Shown here one piece after another: positions 21,389 through 25,150 of a DNA stretch of 25,150 nucleotides. The DNA is taken from assembly GCA_900548195.1 (NCBI GenBank), contig URJQ01000029.1:1-25150 (forward strand). Reading direction: 5' to 3'. Below the pieces are notes generated by a model. The model was not told where the DNA came from and ran no database searches. It worked only from the letters and a program-made list of their open reading frames with translations. Positions within the stretch are counted from its first letter, which is position 1. The number at the start of each line of letters is the position of its first letter. A program made the position numbers and the translations under genes. The stretch comes from an uncultured Prevotella sp. (lineage in GTDB: Bacteria > Bacteroidota > Bacteroidia > Bacteroidales > Bacteroidaceae).

Positions 21389-22732
21389 TTACTTCATCAT
21401 CATCTTGCAGAGGCGGTCCTGGAAGATGCGTGATTCTGCCACTGGGGAGTCGGCATTGATGATGGAGAAGATGTACCAATGGCCATCGGAACCTATGAGA
21501 TAGCCGGAGAGGGAGGAGGCTCCGCGCGTGGTCATGGTGCCTGTCTTGCAGAAGAGGCGACCTCTATACTCTGGGTGACTCATACGGGTAAGCAGCGAGC
21601 CACGGCGCTCTCCGCCTGATGTTGACGCGAAAGCCTCATCTACGAAGTAATCCTTCAACTGCTTGTCATCATAAGCATAGCGGAGCATATCTACGAGTAC
21701 GGAGGCTGACAGGCGGTTTTCTGGGGATAGTCCGGAGCCGTCATGGAATGCGAGCTTGGTATTTACGCTGTCGAGCACCTGCGTCTGCTCTCTCCAGAAG
21801 ATTTCTGCGAAGTGCTTGCAGTTCCAGTTCATGCGGCGCTGTGGCATGAGTCCTTGCGTCCAGTCGAGATGATAGAACACGGCATCTGCCTTGATATTGC
21901 TGCTGTGGATGAGCATCGGGGTAATGACATCACGGAGAGAATGGGATGTCGTGGCCACGTAATGATATTTTCCTCCTCCGAAACTGCCTTTTGACTTCTT
22001 TGCATTCACCGTGCGGTCACGCTTCACCGTCACTCCATTCATGCGCAGTGAGGCACGGAAAGTGCGCTCTACATAGCGTTTGCCACGCAGGAGAAGTGGT
22101 ATCTTATGATATGGTATATCCCATGCTTTGGCTGTAGGATGTGGGCGGAGGGTGTCTTCACGTGCGAGAGTGATATAGACATTTCCTCGCACATGACGTA
22201 TTCCGCGGCTGCGCATCTTCTTGATGAGCGGGTCGAAGCTCTCCATGAGCGGGTCATCGTCGGCAAGGAGGAGGAGATTTCCCACGAGCGTGTCGCGCTT
22301 CATCTCTCCCATCGCGAGGATATGCTCATGGTATCTGTAGTCCATTCCGAGGGTTTTGAGAGCAGCTATGGCAGTGGAAATCTTCATGCAGGAAGCCGGA
22401 ATGAGGCTTTGGTCGTCATGGAATCCATATACGTGTCGCTGTGTAGTAGCATCAAAGACGGAGACGGCTATGAGATTGGTGTCCAATCGCTGCGGTATGT
22501 GCATCAGACTGTCAAGTCGGTGCGCCATTCTCTTGTCGCACGCGAGCATCTCCGGCGTCAGTTCTGGCTCCATCTTCTTCTCCACCTGCACTGGCTGCTT
22601 GTCGGCATTGTAGGTGAATAGTGCTACGATAGCCGCTATGGCGTAGTATATGGCTATTATTATCACAACAAGGAAGGTCAGCAATATTGCCAACCTTCCT
22701 TTGCGTATGCGTATTCTGCGTTTTTTCTTCAT
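21389..22732 (-). CDS. dacB: D-alanyl-D-alanine carboxypeptidase/endopeptidase (PBP4, DacB family)
   Basis: 447 residues. An N-terminal basic stretch (KKKRRIRIRKGR) and one hydrophobic segment (14-40) anchor it in the inner membrane facing the periplasm. The three motifs of serine-type PBPs are present: SCMK (114-117, active-site serine S114), SSN in HSSNIKADAVFYHL, and KTG in FCKTGTMTTRG. The wide spacing between the first two motifs is that of the class C (PBP4) type, with its inserted domain. The enzyme trims the terminal D-Ala of peptidoglycan stem peptides and may cut crosslinks. It follows lepB by 128 bases on the same strand; a 13-position hairpin (22752-22785) ends about 20 bases before its ATG and may regulate translation or mark processing. 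Confidence 0.94.
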   Translation of the reverse strand: MKKKRRIRIRKGRLAILLTFLVVIIIAIYYAIAAIVALFTYNADKQPVQVEKKMEPELTPEMLACDKRMAHRLDSLMHIPQRLDTNLIAVSVFDATTQRHVYGFHDDQSLIPASCMKISTAIAALKTLGMDYRYHEHILAMGEMKRDTLVGNLLLLADDDPLMESFDPLIKKMRSRGIRHVRGNVYITLAREDTLRPHPTAKAWDIPYHKIPLLLRGKRYVERTFRASLRMNGVTVKRDRTVNAKKSKGSFGGGKYHYVATTSHSLRDVITPMLIHSSNIKADAVFYHLDWTQGLMPQRRMNWNCKHFAEIFWREQTQVLDSVNTKLAFHDGSGLSPENRLSASVLVDMLRYAYDDKQLKDYFVDEAFASTSGGERRGSLLTRMSHPEYRGRLFCKTGTMTTRGASSLSGYLIGSDGHWYIFSIINADSPVAESRIFQDRLCKMMMK

Positions 22733-22751
22733 AGTAAAATATAATAGCTAT

Positions 22752-22785
22752 ACTTGTCCGATTACCTATTTATAATCAGGCAAGT
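22752..22785 (-). promoter_or_regulatory. 13-position hairpin just upstream of the dacB start codon
   Basis: ACTTGTCCGATTA (22752-22764) against TAATCAGGCAAGT (22773-22785), with 11 Watson-Crick pairs, one wobble and one mismatch, loop of 8. In the mRNA it would end about 20 bases before ATG. Function inferred only from position. Confidence 0.5.
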
Positions 22786-22860
22786 ATTAGCCGAGTGTAT
22801 CTATCTTCCCCTTACAGGGGGATAAGAGTGGATTGCCTAAGTGGGGCAATGTGGTCGCCT

Positions 22861-24309
22861 TTACTTATAATTTTCCACCATCTTGAAGAGACGGTGCCAA
22901 CGTATTCCGCCGAATCCATTACGGTCAGGGTCGCTTGACCACCAGATGAAGATAGGCTTTCCTACGATATGATCTTCCGGCACGAAGCCCCAATAGCGTG
23001 AGTCGGCAGAGTTATGGCGATTGTCTCCCTGCATCCAGTAGTAGTCCATCTTGAATGTATAAGATGTAGCGACCTTGCCATTGATAAGGATTTGTCCCTT
23101 GTCATTGACGGTAAGGTCATTACCTTCATACACTCTGATAGGGCGCTCATAGACAGGAAGATTCTTGAGAGTGAGGCGGATGGACTCACCCTTCTTAGGA
23201 ATCCATATCGGTCCATAGTTGTCTCTGGTCCAACCAGTGCGTGCATTGAGCGGATAGAGGTCGCCTACGACCTGCTCAGTATTGAGCTTTATGTCCTTGA
23301 CGAGGTCCTTTCGTGCCTTGAGCACCTGCACTGCATGCTTGGTGAGCGGCATATATCCATTCTGATTGAGGGAGATAAGGTCTTCCTGTGAAATCATCAG
23401 TTCCTTGAGCAGTTCGTCAGGCCATTCGAGGATAGGAGTGTTTGGCTTTACGTAATAAGTGTATTGCACGTTGTCCGGCTCCTTGTTTGGCTTGCCGTCA
23501 AGATAAATGATGCGATTCTTTATCTGCAGCGTCTGTCCTGGAAGTCCTACACATCGCTTTACGTAATTCTCTCTGCGGTCTGCGGGGCGGCTCATTATTT
23601 CGCCATATTCGTTAGGATTATTGGCTATATAACTGCGTCCTGCAGTGTATGCGAGCTGGTAATACTTACGCAACTGCATGGCATCGAGGGAGTCGAGCTG
23701 TGGATGGATGCCGTTCTGCTGGAGTATCTGCTGACCATATCCATATACCATCTGATAGTAGTCCTGCGGCTGCCATCGTGGTTCGCTGACGCAAGTGTCG
23801 CCGGCAGGATAATTGAACACCACAATATCATTGAGCTCCACCTTGCCAAATCCTGGCGCACGACGGTAGTCCCACTGTGGCCATTCTATGTATGACTTGC
23901 ATCCGAGCACAGGCATGGTGTGCTGAGTGAGAGGCATAGTGAGCGGTGTCTGGGGAATGCGTGGACCGTAACTGACCTTTGAAACGAAGAGATAATCGCC
24001 TGTGAGCAATGACTTCTCCAAGGAACTGGATGGTATGACATAGTTCTGGAAGAAGAAGAGATTGATGAAATATACGGCTACAAGGGCGAAGACGAGTGCA
24101 TCTACCCACGACATGATAAACCTTACAGGCGACTCGGCATCTTTCCACCACTGCCAGTTGATTTTCTTAGAGATATAGCAGTCGTAGATGAATGGCACTA
24201 CAACGAGTCCGAGCCAACTCTTCAACCATAACAGGAAGAGCAAATAGAGCACCAAGACGATAACGAACTTCGTCCATTGGAGCTTCATATTTGGTGTTTT
24301 CTTTTTCAT
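22861..24309 (-). CDS. lepB: Signal peptidase I, long Bacteroidetes form
   Basis: 482 residues, longer than the 200-350 usual in other phyla but normal in Bacteroidales, where an insertion of about 130 residues separates the catalytic boxes. Hydrophobic segments at about 13-40 and 65-88 place the catalytic part in the periplasm. The serine box is IPSSSLEKSL with the nucleophile S96; the general-base lysine is K251 in NYVKRCVGLPGQ; the box with GDNRHNSADSRYWG lies near the end. The change from the common SM to SL after the serine is seen in some relatives. It cleaves signal peptides from exported proteins, presumably including the DUF3108, heptad-repeat and BspA-type products in this window. 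It starts 47 bases after dapB, suggesting one transcript. Confidence 0.95.
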   Translation of the reverse strand: MKKKTPNMKLQWTKFVIVLVLYLLFLLWLKSWLGLVVVPFIYDCYISKKINWQWWKDAESPVRFIMSWVDALVFALVAVYFINLFFFQNYVIPSSSLEKSLLTGDYLFVSKVSYGPRIPQTPLTMPLTQHTMPVLGCKSYIEWPQWDYRRAPGFGKVELNDIVVFNYPAGDTCVSEPRWQPQDYYQMVYGYGQQILQQNGIHPQLDSLDAMQLRKYYQLAYTAGRSYIANNPNEYGEIMSRPADRRENYVKRCVGLPGQTLQIKNRIIYLDGKPNKEPDNVQYTYYVKPNTPILEWPDELLKELMISQEDLISLNQNGYMPLTKHAVQVLKARKDLVKDIKLNTEQVVGDLYPLNARTGWTRDNYGPIWIPKKGESIRLTLKNLPVYERPIRVYEGNDLTVNDKGQILINGKVATSYTFKMDYYWMQGDNRHNSADSRYWGFVPEDHIVGKPIFIWWSSDPDRNGFGGIRWHRLFKMVENYK

Positions 24310-24356
24310 TTTAGAAGTTTTAGATGTTTAGTTGATTAGTCGCTTGTGCAACAAAA

Positions 24357-25073
24357 TCAGAACTTGAACATATCATCGATGGTGAGAAGTCCCTGATGCT
24401 GTGCGGTATATTCAGCAGCGAGGACAGCTCCGAGAGCGAATCCCTGGCGTGAATGTGCATCATGGGTGATGGTGATGATATCTTCTGGCGAATCGTATGA
24501 GATGGTGTGAATGCCAGGCACTTCTCCACGGCGCACGTCATCTATGCGGAGTATGTCAGCTCCAGTCTCGTGAAGTCCCCACTTTGACTTGCGGTCGAGG
24601 CGCTCCACGATCTGCTCAGCCAATGTGATGGCAGTGCCGCTCGGTGCATCGAGCTTGTGGACATGATGCGTTTCCACCATATTCACGTCGTACTGCTGGA
24701 ACTGGTTCATTATCTTGGCGAGGTATTTGTTGACAGCAGAGAAGATAGCCACGCCGACGCTGAAGTTTGAAGCCCAGAAGAGAGTCTTGCCTTCCTGGCT
24801 GCAAGCCTTGCGCACATCGTCGCCATGATCCTTCAGCCACGCTGTGGTACCGCTGACAACCTTCACTCCTGCCTTCCATGCCTTGAGGTAATTGCCGTAT
24901 GCTACCTTCGGATTAGTAAACTCGATAGCGACGTCAGCCGAAGCGAAAGCTGGGCTTTCAAAGTCCTGCTGATTGTCGATATCAATGATACATACTATCT
25001 CATGACCACGGCTGAGAGCAATCTGCTCAATCATCTTGCCCATTTTGCCGTATCCTATAAGTGCTATTTTCAT
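24357..25073 (-). CDS. dapB: 4-hydroxy-tetrahydrodipicolinate reductase
   Basis: 238 residues, shorter than E. coli DapB (273) but typical of Bacteroidetes. The N-terminus has the nucleotide-binding GYGKMGKM loop (7-14), then EFTNP (51-55), SGTTAW (74-79) and the catalytic ETHHVHKLDAPSGTA (134-148), which includes the lysine that binds substrate (K140). It reduces the dihydrodipicolinate precursor with NADPH or NADH in the pathway to diaminopimelate and lysine, needed for peptidoglycan. It is the first gene of the minus-strand run leading to lepB, dacB and msrC. Upstream lies a 7-bp AT-rich array; no TAnnTTTG promoter was found within the 77 bases available. Confidence 0.96.
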   Translation of the reverse strand: MKIALIGYGKMGKMIEQIALSRGHEIVCIIDIDNQQDFESPAFASADVAIEFTNPKVAYGNYLKAWKAGVKVVSGTTAWLKDHGDDVRKACSQEGKTLFWASNFSVGVAIFSAVNKYLAKIMNQFQQYDVNMVETHHVHKLDAPSGTAITLAEQIVERLDRKSKWGLHETGADILRIDDVRRGEVPGIHTISYDSPEDIITITHDAHSRQGFALGAVLAAEYTAQHQGLLTIDDMFKF

Positions 25074-25098
25074 TTGTTTTCGGTTGTTGTTTTTTTAA

Positions 25099-25133
25099 TT
25101 CATAATTCATAATTCATAATGCATAATTCATAA
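25099..25133. repeat. Five 7-bp tandem repeats (TTCATAA)
   Basis: TTCATAA three times, TGCATAA, TTCATAA in strict register upstream of dapB. A remnant of similar sequence lies at 19001-19020. Confidence 0.85.
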
Positions 25134-25150
25134 TGCCAAAAGAATATCTC

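Overview
The window looks like chromosomal DNA of a Bacteroidales bacterium, most probably Prevotellaceae (Prevotella/Segatella-like). The protein set points there: a BspA-type leucine-rich surface protein, a GH3-family acyl-adenylase followed by an Ig-like lipoprotein and a DUF3108 protein, a long-form signal peptidase I, and an AAA-ATPase/PD-(D/E)XK nuclease of the kind abundant in Bacteroidales. The promoters agree: six intergenic regions carry the Bacteroidetes primary-sigma pattern TTTG (or one mismatch), exactly 20 bases, then TAnnTTTG (one of the six with TATCTTTA). Start codons mostly lack a Shine-Dalgarno sequence; the main exception is the antitoxin of a small toxin-antitoxin pair.

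Layout. 65-3485: a DEAD-box RNA helicase (-) and an archaeal-type ATPase (+), divergent from back-to-back promoters. 3939-10091: four + genes, an M16 zinc peptidase, then GH3 enzyme and Ig-like lipoprotein overlapping by 8 bases, then a secreted DUF3108 protein. 10295-13133: an AAA-ATPase/nuclease (+) converging on a membrane acyltransferase (-), with a 131-base inverted repeat between them. 13180-13395: a probable 6S-like structured RNA (-). 13650-17820: a MalY/PatB-type aminotransferase, a 33-bp tandem array, RNase R and a YafQ toxin, all (-), with the antitoxin at 17807-18007. 18242-20573: a secreted Lys/Tyr/His-rich heptad-repeat protein (-) and the BspA-type protein (+). 20794-25073: four housekeeping (-) genes in the order dapB, lepB, dacB, msrC.

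How the genes work together. dapB (lysine/diaminopimelate), dacB (peptidoglycan trimming) and lepB (signal peptide removal) are envelope functions on one strand and may be co-transcribed with the redox-repair gene msrC. GH3, the lipoprotein and DUF3108 look like an envelope unit with a cytoplasmic enzyme, an outer-membrane-anchored protein and a secreted protein. The helicase and RNase R are RNA-metabolism genes; the YafQ RNase pair sits directly upstream of rnr and could share its transcript.

The most unusual content is between the genes. It includes three arrays with a 22-bp period (two belonging to one family in opposite orientations), one 33-bp array, several 7- or 8-bp arrays, a 20-nt palindromic element present three times, GC-rich AGCCC...GGGCT hairpins, a nested stem element downstream of rnr, a 12-bp inverted repeat with internal direct repeats upstream of the BspA gene, and the 6S-like RNA. 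No rRNA, tRNA, CRISPR array, transposase or phage gene was seen.
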